Part shown: piece by piece, positions 7,703-15,770 of the stretch
How positions within the stretch are numbered: the first letter of the stretch is position 1
Layout: every line of letters starts with the position of its first letter
From: Leptobacterium_A meishanense
GTDB taxonomy: Bacteria > Bacteroidota > Bacteroidia > Flavobacteriales > Flavobacteriaceae
Direction of reading: 5' to 3'
Length of the DNA: 64,000 bases
NCBI RefSeq assembly: GCF_037645805.1
Contig: NZ_JBBEXE010000003.1
Location: 124,001-188,000 of the forward strand
The notes under the pieces: model-generated
Databases searched by the model: none
What the model was told of the DNA's origin: nothing
Seen by the model: the letters and a program-made list of their open reading frames with translations, nothing else
Made by a program: the position numbers and the translations under genes

Positions 7703-10312
7703 TTATTGTGTAGTGTCTTTCTTTTTCTTAAAAAGGTTATTGATGAGCTTATTGGCAGTTTTCTTTACCGGGTCATCCTGTGTTTTGGGGACGGAATCTT
7801 TTGTGGCGTTTTTTTCATTCAATAAGTTCCCTAATGTTTTGTTAATCACATCCTTTCCTTTCCCCACAAGTTTTTCTTTTTGTTTGGCAGCGATTTGTTT
7901 AGTAAGGTTTGAGGTAGCTTGTTTAAGGTCAGTTTTTACAGAAGGATTGGTGAAGTTCCCGGTAATAGTTGCCGTAACGGGAACCGTAGTATTGTTTGCT
8001 TCTTCGTTGCTGAGATTGGCCAGTAAACCGGAAACTTCTTTGCCCAGGTATTTTGCAGGGACGTTAAAAGTAGCATTATAGTCCATGGCCTTATTAAAAC
8101 TATGGCTTCCCGAAACATCGATACTGATGTCTTGATAATTTATCTTAAAAGGCTTTACGCTTACTTTCCCATTTTCAAAAGAGATGGAAGTCTTTAACTT
8201 TTCAAGATCCATTTTACTGAGATCTATAAAATTCAAATTGCTGCCCAACAATGAAAGCGCTTTTGATTTTTCAGGGTTTAGCGAGGAAGAGAGTATTTCT
8301 GCCAAGCCATTGCCGCTTACTGTGGAAAGGTTTGGGGTAAAATCGGTATTCAGGTCGCCTGACAGGGACAAAGTACTGTTCAGTTTTCCCTGCAAGGCAT
8401 TTGCAACGGGCGATAGTGCTTGGAACAGCTCCAACCCGTTAAATGATTCTGTAATATCAAAAGCATTGATGTTTAGGTCCATGTCAAAAGTAGGGGTCTC
8501 ATTTTTGGTGGATACATTTCCATTGAGTGCCATACTTCCATTAAAAATGTTAGAAGTAACATTTATAAAAGAGGCTTTTTCGTCTTTAATGATCAAAGTG
8601 CCTTTTACATCCTTCAATGTTAAATTGTCATATAAAACAGTATTTGCACCGGCATTTATGGTGACATCTAAGAATGATGGAATTTTTAACTGTGCTTCTT
8701 CTTTTTTCTCATTTCCGTTGGTATCGGCAGTGGTTTCAGTCACCATAAAATCATTCACGGAAAAAGTGTTGGATTTGAGGTTGAAATCTCCCTTAATATT
8801 TTCGTTATTGAACATGAAACCAAACAAATTATCAATAGTCCCTGCAATTTTCAGGTCTGTTTTTCCGGTTTTTGCATCAAATTCGTTAAGGGTTATGGTT
8901 TTTGTGTTGAAGCCAATGGTCGATGTATTAATCTGTACCGGATGGGCCAGTTCAGTAGAAGCATATTCAAGTGCGGAGACGGTTAAAGTCCCCTCACTTT
9001 TAGTATTGCCATAATTTCCTTTTTCTATGGAATTCATATCGAAAGAAGTGGCTACATTGGCATCAACAATTCCCTTAAGTGTAGTTTCCGAAGCCATTGG
9101 GTAGGCCTGAGAAAGGTTTGCTAAGTTGAGGCGGCCATTGATATGGGCATTTACATAAGGATTCTTTACAAGGTTGCTCAGTTTCGCTTTTGCATTAAAC
9201 GTATCCCCGTCAATTTTGAACGATAGTTTTTTAATATCAATATAGGTATCATTGGTAATCCCAGTAGTGTTTATTATTTCAGTAGCAATATGGATGTTTT
9301 TGACCGATTTTGGAAGGTTTGGATATTGAAAAGATGCATTTTCAGAATTTATAGAAACAGCAAATGTGGGTATGTGGGTGTCATCTATGATACCTTTTAA
9401 TTTTCCGTTGACTTCAAAATTGCCTTCTGTTTTTACATCTTGGATGTTTTTTGAATAGGCTTCCGGGATAACAGCAAGGAAATTTTTAAAATCGGACGAA
9501 GGTGTTTTAAAGGTTAAATCAATCTCCTGATTATTGTCATTCACTTTTACAAAACCATCAAAAACAATGGGCAATTGGTTCACAAGGGCTTCGTTTTTTA
9601 GAAAAGTGTACGTGTTCTTTTCCAAGTCAACATCTAACAAAGCATCGAGCTTAACCTTGTTTTTCTGGAGGTAATTGGTGCTGTCCATTTCAAAAGAAAC
9701 TGTAGCTTCGGTTTGGGTATCCAATTCTGAACGGCTGGCTGAAAGGTCGCCACTGCCGCGATGGTTAAATGTTTCAATTTTCAGATAGAGCATACTCCCT
9801 TCATCCATATATGAAATTTGACTGTTGGTGATGGCATACTCTTTTAAGGAAAGGGTGATGTTTTGAGGTTCTTTCTCTCCGGAGCTATCGTTTGTGGCAC
9901 TTTCTTTTCCAATGTCATAATTAGCAATGCCATCCTTGTTTACGATAATATTCACTTTGGCTTGGTCAATAAAAAAGCTATTTATGGCAATGCCCTCTTC
10001 TTTACTTTTAAACAATTCCATTAAAGACATGTTTAGGCTCATTTGACCTGCATAAAACAAAGTGTCCCTTTCAAATGGCGTAAAGTTTATCAATGACAGG
10101 TTTTCTATGGAGAGTGTTGCATTAGGGAAATTTTTGAACAGACTGATATGGGCATCTTGAAAATCGATTTTGGCGTTGAGGTTGTCATTGGCCGCGTCTT
10201 TTACCATGGATACTATCTTGTCTTCAAACAATAGCGGAATGGCAAATAATGTGCCTACCCCTAACAGTAAAATGATAAGGAAGATTTTAAACAGTTTTTT
10301 TGTTTTTTTCAT
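7703..10312 (-). CDS. AsmA-family membrane-anchored protein
   Basis: This is an 869-residue protein with an N-terminal transmembrane anchor (about residues 9-28) and a very long, beta-rich, presumably periplasmic domain. The N-terminal part has the AsmA/TamB-like features of the YdbH/AsmA superfamily: FKNFPNATLSIENLSL and repeated short amphipathic strands. The final 100 residues are Lys/Thr/Asn-rich and low in complexity. AsmA-like proteins are thought to form long grooves that help move lipids between inner and outer membranes or to influence outer-membrane assembly; for this copy that is inference. It precedes the kelch gene by 30 nt. Confidence 0.8.
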   Translation of the reverse strand: MKKTKKLFKIFLIILLLGVGTLFAIPLLFEDKIVSMVKDAANDNLNAKIDFQDAHISLFKNFPNATLSIENLSLINFTPFERDTLFYAGQMSLNMSLMELFKSKEEGIAINSFFIDQAKVNIIVNKDGIANYDIGKESATNDSSGEKEPQNITLSLKEYAITNSQISYMDEGSMLYLKIETFNHRGSGDLSASRSELDTQTEATVSFEMDSTNYLQKNKVKLDALLDVDLEKNTYTFLKNEALVNQLPIVFDGFVKVNDNNQEIDLTFKTPSSDFKNFLAVIPEAYSKNIQDVKTEGNFEVNGKLKGIIDDTHIPTFAVSINSENASFQYPNLPKSVKNIHIATEIINTTGITNDTYIDIKKLSFKIDGDTFNAKAKLSNLVKNPYVNAHINGRLNLANLSQAYPMASETTLKGIVDANVATSFDMNSIEKGNYGNTKSEGTLTVSALEYASTELAHPVQINTSTIGFNTKTITLNEFDAKTGKTDLKIAGTIDNLFGFMFNNENIKGDFNLKSNTFSVNDFMVTETTADTNGNEKKEEAQLKIPSFLDVTINAGANTVLYDNLTLKDVKGTLIIKDEKASFINVTSNIFNGSMALNGNVSTKNETPTFDMDLNINAFDITESFNGLELFQALSPVANALQGKLNSTLSLSGDLNTDFTPNLSTVSGNGLAEILSSSLNPEKSKALSLLGSNLNFIDLSKMDLEKLKTSISFENGKVSVKPFKINYQDISIDVSGSHSFNKAMDYNATFNVPAKYLGKEVSGLLANLSNEEANNTTVPVTATITGNFTNPSVKTDLKQATSNLTKQIAAKQKEKLVGKGKDVINKTLGNLLNEKNATKDSVPKTQDDPVKKTANKLINNLFKKKKDTTQ

Positions 10313-10330
10313 AATGTGTAGGTTGAGGGT

Positions 10331-11038
10331 TCAATCTAATTCAATTTCCTGATTAGGTTTTAATTTAAACCGTTTTCTGAAAATGGCAACGAAAAGATAC
10401 AAAAAAGGAGTGTCTATTGCTGCAATCAACACCTTAAAAATAAACCCGCTGATGAGCAGCCCATAAAACATGCTCCATGGCAATACTTTAAACAGACATA
10501 ATAGGGATACTACCGTAAAGGTATCTATAAACTGAGAGGTGAAAGTGGAGAAGTTGTTGCGGAGCCATAAATGCTTCCCGTTTGTATAGTTTTTCCAAAA
10601 GTGATAGATTTTTATGTCTACATACTGTGCAAAAAGATAGGCTAGCATGGATGCCAACACGGCAATGGGAGACAGCGCAAAAACACTTGAGAATAAAGTA
10701 TCGTCTACGGGAGATGAAGGAATGGCAGGAACGGAATTGGCCAGTAGTACAATCCCCATCGAGAAAAATGAAGCAAAGATACCGGCAGTAACAATACGGT
10801 TGGCTTTCTTTTTCCCATAGATCTCTGAGATAAGGTCGGTAATCAAAAAAGTGATGGGATAAGGCAAAATACCCACGGATAGCTCGAAAAGGGGGGCGCC
10901 AAATATGTTAATCTCCCCAAAAGGGTACCAATAAAAAAACTTTTGAAAAATAAGATTGGAAACCACCAATGATGTAATAAACAATGCACCGAGATATAGA
11001 TAGATCTTATGAGCTGTTTTTTTATCTCTTGAAGTCAT
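10331..11038 (-). CDS. yhhQ: YhhQ-family queuosine precursor transporter
   Basis: This 235-residue integral membrane protein has about six hydrophobic helices. It carries the family's conserved elements, such as VVSNLIFQKF near the start, the intramembrane acidic/Gly stretch FLITDLISEIYGKKKANR and the C-terminal FIDTFTVVSLL. YhhQ-type proteins import 7-cyano- or 7-aminomethyl-7-deazaguanine for queuosine tRNA modification. That fits with queA, the last-but-one enzyme of that pathway, at 54.6 kb in the same window. The gene lies 2 nt downstream of sppA and is probably co-transcribed with it. Confidence 0.85.
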   Translation of the reverse strand: MTSRDKKTAHKIYLYLGALFITSLVVSNLIFQKFFYWYPFGEINIFGAPLFELSVGILPYPITFLITDLISEIYGKKKANRIVTAGIFASFFSMGIVLLANSVPAIPSSPVDDTLFSSVFALSPIAVLASMLAYLFAQYVDIKIYHFWKNYTNGKHLWLRNNFSTFTSQFIDTFTVVSLLCLFKVLPWSMFYGLLISGFIFKVLIAAIDTPFLYLFVAIFRKRFKLKPNQEIELD

Positions 11039-11040
11039 GT

Positions 11041-12807
11041 TTATTTTATGTTCAATTCGTAAGGTATCCGTGCCTGAATACCTTTTTGTTTTGCAAATGC
11101 TTGAATGGTTCTGAGCAGTTCATATCCTTCTGCCCCCAATTCTTCTTTAAGAATTGTTGTTTTACTTTTTGACATCTGGATTCCGAATAAGCGATCTATA
11201 ACCTCTTCAATGCTAGTTTTATAAACAGGGTAGTTTTTTATACGGTATTCGGCAACCTCTCCAAAGTTAGCAGCAGCAGCAATAGCATCATCGAGACCAC
11301 CAATCTCATCTATCAACCCTATTTGTTTTGCATCTATGCCACTCCATACCCTTCCCTGTGCAATGCTGTCAACCGAAGCAACAGAGAGGTTTCTTGCGTC
11401 GGCTACCCGTTTTATGAAAGTGTTGTATATTTCGTTAACGTTTTCCTTGGTTTCATTATAAAATGCATCAGAAAGTGGTTCAAAAGGTGTATAACCAATT
11501 GCTTGCTTGTTAGTAACCACCTGCTCAGAATTAATCCCAAGTTTATCTGCCAGCCCCTTAAAATTAGGAAGTGTTCCAAAAACACCTATAGAACCGGTAA
11601 TGGTAGAAGGTTCCGCAAAAATTTTCTGTCCGCTAAGTGCAATATAGTACCCTCCTGAGGCGGCTAAATTCCCCATAGAAACCACCAAGGGTTTGTAGTT
11701 TTTTGTGATCTCCAGTTCGCGCCATATGATTTCTGAGGTAAGTGCACTACCACCCGGGGAATTTACCCGCAATACAATGGCTTTTACATTCGTGTCTTCC
11801 CGGGCTTCTTTTAGGGATTTTACAATGATGCCTTGTCCAATATAGTCGTTATTTCCCTCTCCATAAAGAATGTCCCCTTGCGCATAAATAACAGCAATTT
11901 TGTCTTTTTTCCCACTTTTAAACTTTTTATAAGCATATTCTGCATAATCCTCCAGCTTCACATAGTTGATGTCTTCATCTTCAGAAAGCCCTATGGCGTT
12001 TTTTAGTACAATTTCATATTCGTCATAGTATGCAACTTCATCAATGAGCTTTGCTGTTTTAGCAAGTTTGGGAGATCTTCCCAGAAGCTCATCTGCAATA
12101 GTATTTAATTCCTCTACTGAAAGGTTCCTGCTTTCAGCAATATCATCAAGCACGCTGCCCCATACAGAAGTTAAAAGTGCATATAGCTGTTCCCGGTTGG
12201 CATCACTCATTTTATCATCAAGAAAAGGCTCTACAGCACTTTTATATTTCCCATGGCGGACCACTTCCATTTTAATGCCTGATTTTTCCTGAAAATCTTT
12301 AAAAAACAACACTTCTGCCGCCAGTCCCCTGAAAAGCAACTCGCCTGAGGGGTTCAAGAAAATAGAATCAGCTACAGAAGCAAGGTAATAGTCTTTTTGG
12401 GCATAATAATCGCTGTAGGCATATACAAACTTTCCGGATGTTTTAAAATCAATTAAAGCATCTCGAATAGCTTTTGTTTGCGCAATTCCTGCCATGAGAA
12501 ATGAATTGCTGATGGATATTCCTTCTATTTTAGGATCCTCTTTAGCTTTTTCTATAGCATTCAGTACGTGGTTGAGTCCATCATATTTTTCAAAAGAGTA
12601 TTCAATGTCCGAGAAATGATAGGCACCTCCGTAATCTTTTAAAGGGGCATTGAATTTTAAATCTAATACTGAATTATTGCGTACAGAAATACTATCTTCT
12701 TCGGCAGTGCCGGCAATAGCAATAAACACGAAGAAAATAATGAATAAGATCCCTGAAGCTATAAGCACTCCAAGAATACTAGCAAGTGTGTTTTTTAAAA
12801 AGTTCAT
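11041..12807 (-). CDS. sppA: Signal peptide peptidase SppA, 67-kDa type
   Basis: This is a 589-residue inner-membrane serine protease that degrades cleaved signal peptides. It has an N-terminal transmembrane anchor and two tandem peptidase S49 domains. The catalytic Lys is in KYKSAVEPF (Lys189) and the nucleophile Ser is in NLAASGGYY (Ser384), the dyad arrangement of the long SppA form. The ATG at 12807 is preferred over an in-frame TTG at 12828. It gives MNFLKNTLASILG with the membrane anchor, and the TTG lies only about 8 nt from the -7 box at 12836-12843. It forms a likely two-gene unit with the YhhQ gene. Confidence 0.93.
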   Translation of the reverse strand: MNFLKNTLASILGVLIASGILFIIFFVFIAIAGTAEEDSISVRNNSVLDLKFNAPLKDYGGAYHFSDIEYSFEKYDGLNHVLNAIEKAKEDPKIEGISISNSFLMAGIAQTKAIRDALIDFKTSGKFVYAYSDYYAQKDYYLASVADSIFLNPSGELLFRGLAAEVLFFKDFQEKSGIKMEVVRHGKYKSAVEPFLDDKMSDANREQLYALLTSVWGSVLDDIAESRNLSVEELNTIADELLGRSPKLAKTAKLIDEVAYYDEYEIVLKNAIGLSEDEDINYVKLEDYAEYAYKKFKSGKKDKIAVIYAQGDILYGEGNNDYIGQGIIVKSLKEAREDTNVKAIVLRVNSPGGSALTSEIIWRELEITKNYKPLVVSMGNLAASGGYYIALSGQKIFAEPSTITGSIGVFGTLPNFKGLADKLGINSEQVVTNKQAIGYTPFEPLSDAFYNETKENVNEIYNTFIKRVADARNLSVASVDSIAQGRVWSGIDAKQIGLIDEIGGLDDAIAAAANFGEVAEYRIKNYPVYKTSIEEVIDRLFGIQMSKSKTTILKEELGAEGYELLRTIQAFAKQKGIQARIPYELNIK

Positions 12808-12835
12808 GGTCTTAAAACTTATCAACAATGGTAGG

Positions 12836-12843
12836 CAAAGATA
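12836..12843 (-). promoter_or_regulatory. -7 box of sppA (TATCTTTG on the minus strand)
   Basis: The minus strand reads TATCTTTG, a full TAnnTTTG match, 28 nt upstream of the sppA ATG. It is almost back to back with the folK promoter box on the other strand. Confidence 0.65.
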
Positions 12844-12866
12844 ACTTTTTGTGAAATTGTTTTGTT

Positions 12867-12873
12867 TACTTTG
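12867..12873 (+). promoter_or_regulatory. Candidate -7 box of the folK-dNK gene
   Basis: TTTACTTTG contains a one-base-short version of TAnnTTTG and lies 11 nt before the folK ATG, so the 5' leader would be only a few nucleotides long. Confidence 0.45.
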
Positions 12874-12884
12874 TCCGTCTAATT

Positions 12885-14018
12885 ATGAAAAATTTAAGAA
12901 GGGCATATTTATCTATTGGTAGTAACATAGGAGATAAAAAGGCACATCTCCAAAAAGCGGTTGACCAACTCCAAAAAACTATAGGGAATATAAAAACCGG
13001 CTCTTCTATATACAAAACACCGGCATGGGGATTTAAGGGAGCTGATTTTTTGAATGCATGCCTTGCTATTGACACAGCTTTAACCCCTGAGAAACTATTA
13101 CAAAACATATTACAGATTGAACACCAAATGGGGAGAACCCGGGGCTCTGATGATGGTTATGTTTCCCGTACCATAGACATTGACATCATATTTTATGAAG
13201 AGGAAATCATACAGGGAAAAAATTTAACAATACCACACCCACAATTGCATTTAAGGCGTTTTGTTTTAGAGCCTTTGGCAGAAATTGCGCCGGGCAAAAT
13301 ACATCCCGTTATTAAAAAAAGTGTTATTGAACTACTTGAAGCATGTCTGGACGATAGTGTTATTGAAAAAAGAGATGAAGTATTGAAATGGGCACAAGAG
13401 AAACCCTTTTCAAAGTACAATTACATTGCTATTGAAGGAAATATTGGGGCAGGAAAAACAACCTTAGCCACAAAAATCGCCAATGATTTTAACGGCAAAC
13501 TTGTTTTGGAGCGTTTTGCAGACAACCCTTTTCTCCCAAAATTCTATCAAGATAAGCAACGGTATGCCTTTCCGTTAGAAATGTCTTTTTTGGCGGACAG
13601 GTACCAGCAATTTACGGATGACTCCTCACAGTTTGACCTTTTTAAAAACTTTATGGTAAGCGATTATGATATTTATAAATCACTCATTTTTGCAAAAATA
13701 ACCTTGCCGGAAGATGAGTTCATACTATATAGAAAGCTATTCAACCATATGTATAAAGATGTTATTAAGCCCGATATCTATGTGTACCTGTACCAGAATA
13801 CAGAAAGGCTGTTGTATAACATTAAACAAAGAGGACGCGATTACGAACAAAATATTGCACCGGAATATTTAGAACAGATCAACCAGGGATATGTAGAGTT
13901 TATCAAAACACAGCAAGGAATGAAGGTGCTTGTAATTGATGTTTCAGCACATGATTTTGTGAGAAGTAGCGTAGATTATAAGAATATTATTACTAAAATA
14001 CTGGATTTTAAGGGATAA
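12885..14018 (+). CDS. folK: FolK-deoxynucleoside kinase fusion
   Basis: This is a 377-residue bifunctional protein. Residues 1-160 are 6-hydroxymethyl-7,8-dihydropterin pyrophosphokinase (folate synthesis): YLSIGSNIGDK at the start, EHQMGRTRG, and the metal/pterin segment RTIDIDIIFY. Residues 178-377 are a deoxynucleoside kinase with P-loop GNIGAGKTT (185-193), ERFADNPFL, and the lid Arg motif KQRGRDYEQ. The dNK half phosphorylates deoxynucleosides for salvage. The two halves are in one frame with no internal stop and are joined by a short helical linker. Similar fusions are known from Bacteroidota. A second, stand-alone dNK is at 40897-41511. Confidence 0.92.
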   Translation: MKNLRRAYLSIGSNIGDKKAHLQKAVDQLQKTIGNIKTGSSIYKTPAWGFKGADFLNACLAIDTALTPEKLLQNILQIEHQMGRTRGSDDGYVSRTIDIDIIFYEEEIIQGKNLTIPHPQLHLRRFVLEPLAEIAPGKIHPVIKKSVIELLEACLDDSVIEKRDEVLKWAQEKPFSKYNYIAIEGNIGAGKTTLATKIANDFNGKLVLERFADNPFLPKFYQDKQRYAFPLEMSFLADRYQQFTDDSSQFDLFKNFMVSDYDIYKSLIFAKITLPEDEFILYRKLFNHMYKDVIKPDIYVYLYQNTERLLYNIKQRGRDYEQNIAPEYLEQINQGYVEFIKTQQGMKVLVIDVSAHDFVRSSVDYKNIITKILDFKG

Positions 14019-14039
14019 CAGCATTTTTTTAAGATTTTT

Positions 14040-14072
14040 TTTGTAAATCACAAAAAGGTTTATTTATATTAG
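14040..14072 (+). promoter_or_regulatory. Orphan promoter upstream of a probable sRNA
   Basis: TTTG (14040-14043), 21 nt spacing, then TATATTAG (14065-14072). The same -7 variant form (TAnnTTAG) is found before the pheA leader. No coding gene follows before the strong terminator at 14129-14163. Confidence 0.5.
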
Positions 14073-14078
14073 CGCAGG

Positions 14079-14165
14079 ATTAATAACAAGATCGTAACTA
14101 GCTAACTCGATTTTATAAATCAACGTTGAAAGAGGCTTAACATTTGTTTAAGCCTCTTTTATTTT
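14079..14165 (+). ncRNA. Predicted intergenic small RNA
   Basis: This short transcription unit is inferred from an orphan promoter (14040-14072) and a strong intrinsic terminator ending near 14163. The predicted RNA is about 85-90 nt. It contains no open frame of meaningful length and does not match tmRNA, SRP RNA, RNase P or 6S RNA as far as can be judged by eye. It lies in the 227-nt gap between folK-dNK and a convergent orphan membrane-protein gene. It could also be a long 3' UTR of the folK transcript; the separate promoter argues against that. Confidence 0.4.
14129..14165 (+). terminator. Strong intrinsic terminator
   Basis: AAAGAGGCTTAA (14129-14140) pairs perfectly with TTAAGCCTCTTT (14148-14159) around a 7-nt loop. 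TTATTTT follows. It may end the folK transcript, the predicted sRNA, or both. Confidence 0.85.
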
Positions 14166-14245
14166 GTGCCTAATGATATTTAAAGCTATCAAATGGGTAG
14201 TAAAATTTGAAACACAATGAATTGTAGTCATTTTTAGCAGTTGAT

Positions 14246-14965
14246 TTAATTTCTTAAAAAGGATAAACTTTGAGAGTGATAGAACTTATTTTCAAATATA
14301 TCTTCAAAACTAAATTCAATTATAGACTCGATAAAATAATTTCGAATAGTTCCTTGGAATTGATTATGTTCCCTCGAGTTTACTCCTTTTGGCTTCATTA
14401 GTAATAACTCTTTAGAGACATTAACTCCAAGAATATGGGTTGGTGCTGTATTCAGACTAATACTAGTTTTTTCACTATTTGGTGGATTTTTTGCGAATCT
14501 TAAAATAAAATCATTGAAGTTATTGAATAGTTCATTCTTATATTTAATTTGCCACTTTTTTATAATTAGAGGTCCAGTACCTGAATTCATTATATCGATC
14601 TTTATAAAATCTTTAGTCCTTGTCAAATCTAAATATATGTATGGTCTATTTTGTTTGTGAACTATTTCAATTTCTTTAGTCAATCTCTGCGCATTAAACT
14701 TTTGCTCTTTTTCGTGGATATAGTTTGCAATTTTAAGTGTGACATAGATACTCAATATTGAAAATATAACTGCAATTAAACTGAAAAGAGTTCCAATTAC
14801 TCCACCCACATAATCACCGAAAACTCCCCAATCAGTTTGGTCTTTTGACAATTCTCCATTGAAATTTTTGAAATATAGATAGAATAACAATACTGAAAGT
14901 ATAAATGCCAATATGGATATAGTCCAGACTATTTTACTTATTTGATTTTTATTGACTATGTTCAT
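14246..14965 (-). CDS. Orphan two-helix membrane protein, unknown function
   Basis: This is a 239-residue protein I do not recognise by name. Two transmembrane helices (about 12-32 and 53-80) flank DWGVFGDYVGGVIGTLFSL, a motif seen in many uncharacterised accessory membrane proteins. A short coiled coil (IHEKEQKFNAQRLTKEIE) follows. The cytoplasmic or periplasmic C-terminal domain (about 105-239) has beta strands, including YIYLDLTRTKDFIKIDIMN. The DNA is noticeably more AT-rich than the flanking folK and methyltransferase genes, and there is no operon partner. That fits a gene acquired by transfer (inference). Confidence 0.6.
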   Translation of the reverse strand: MNIVNKNQISKIVWTISILAFILSVLLFYLYFKNFNGELSKDQTDWGVFGDYVGGVIGTLFSLIAVIFSILSIYVTLKIANYIHEKEQKFNAQRLTKEIEIVHKQNRPYIYLDLTRTKDFIKIDIMNSGTGPLIIKKWQIKYKNELFNNFNDFILRFAKNPPNSEKTSISLNTAPTHILGVNVSKELLLMKPKGVNSREHNQFQGTIRNYFIESIIEFSFEDIFENKFYHSQSLSFLRN

Positions 14966-15111
14966 TATTAATATTTGCTACTAACGCAAGAATAAATACA
15001 ATTGTATGTAGCCCTATTATATTTACATCAGTAAATTTAAGTAAAAATCGTATAAATTAAGTAGGTTTTTATCGAATTAAAACTTCCTGTTAATCAATAG
15101 GAGTTACTTTT

Positions 15112-15639
15112 TTAAGAAAGTTTACAGAACAGGTCCCAAATAACGATTCCGGCACTTACCGAGATATTTAGAGAATGTTTGGTACCGTATTGAGGGATTT
15201 CAATAACGGTATCACAAGTAGAAACAACCTCTTGGGAAACCCCTTTTACCTCATTGCCAAAGACGATAGCATATTTTTTACCTTTTTTCGGGTAAAACCG
15301 GTCTAGCATAACCGCGTTTTCGGTTTGCTCAATAGCAATGGTTTCTACACCCTGCGTTTTTAGGTTCTTAACAAGAGAAGAACAATCTTTTACATATTTC
15401 CAATCAACACTTTCTGTGGCCCCTAATGCCGTTTTATGGATATCTTTATGGGGCGGGGTGGCCGTAATGCCGCAGAGGTATATTTTTTCAACACGGAACG
15501 CATCGGCAGTTCTGAAAACCGAACCAATGTTGTTCAGGCTCCTTATGTTGTCAAGTATAACAATAACAGGCGTTTTGGCACTTTTCTTAAATGCTTCTAC
15601 CGATAACCGGTTCAATTCCTCATTTCGAAGTTTTCGCAT
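15112..15639 (-). CDS. TrmH/SpoU-family RNA 2'-O-methyltransferase
   Basis: This is a 175-residue SPOUT methyltransferase. Motif 1 is in VILDNIRSLNNIGSVFRTADA (the Asn/Arg pair NNIGSVFR), motif 2 is FGNEVKGVS and motif 3 is IPQYGTKHSLNISVSAGI. This forms the knotted SAM site of 2'-O-ribose methyltransferases of tRNA or rRNA. It lacks the N-terminal substrate-binding domain of RlmB, so it is a minimal TrmH/TrmL-like form; whether it modifies tRNA position 18, 34 or an rRNA site cannot be read from sequence. It is transcribed divergently from mutS. Confidence 0.88.
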   Translation of the reverse strand: MRKLRNEELNRLSVEAFKKSAKTPVIVILDNIRSLNNIGSVFRTADAFRVEKIYLCGITATPPHKDIHKTALGATESVDWKYVKDCSSLVKNLKTQGVETIAIEQTENAVMLDRFYPKKGKKYAIVFGNEVKGVSQEVVSTCDTVIEIPQYGTKHSLNISVSAGIVIWDLFCKLS

Positions 15640-15770
15640 AAAAAATTATTTTTTACAATGACAGCAACAGCTACATAATTGTAGCTATATTAAACCAAAA
15701 CAAGGCAAAAAAATAGTAAATTCGCACGATATCCCGATTTTTACAAAAATAACGCAATACACAGAAACTA

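Noticed and set aside
8184..9014. A 276-residue plus-strand frame inside the AsmA-like gene
   Set aside because: It is antisense to a long, coherent AsmA-type protein and has the Phe/Ser-rich look of a shadow frame.
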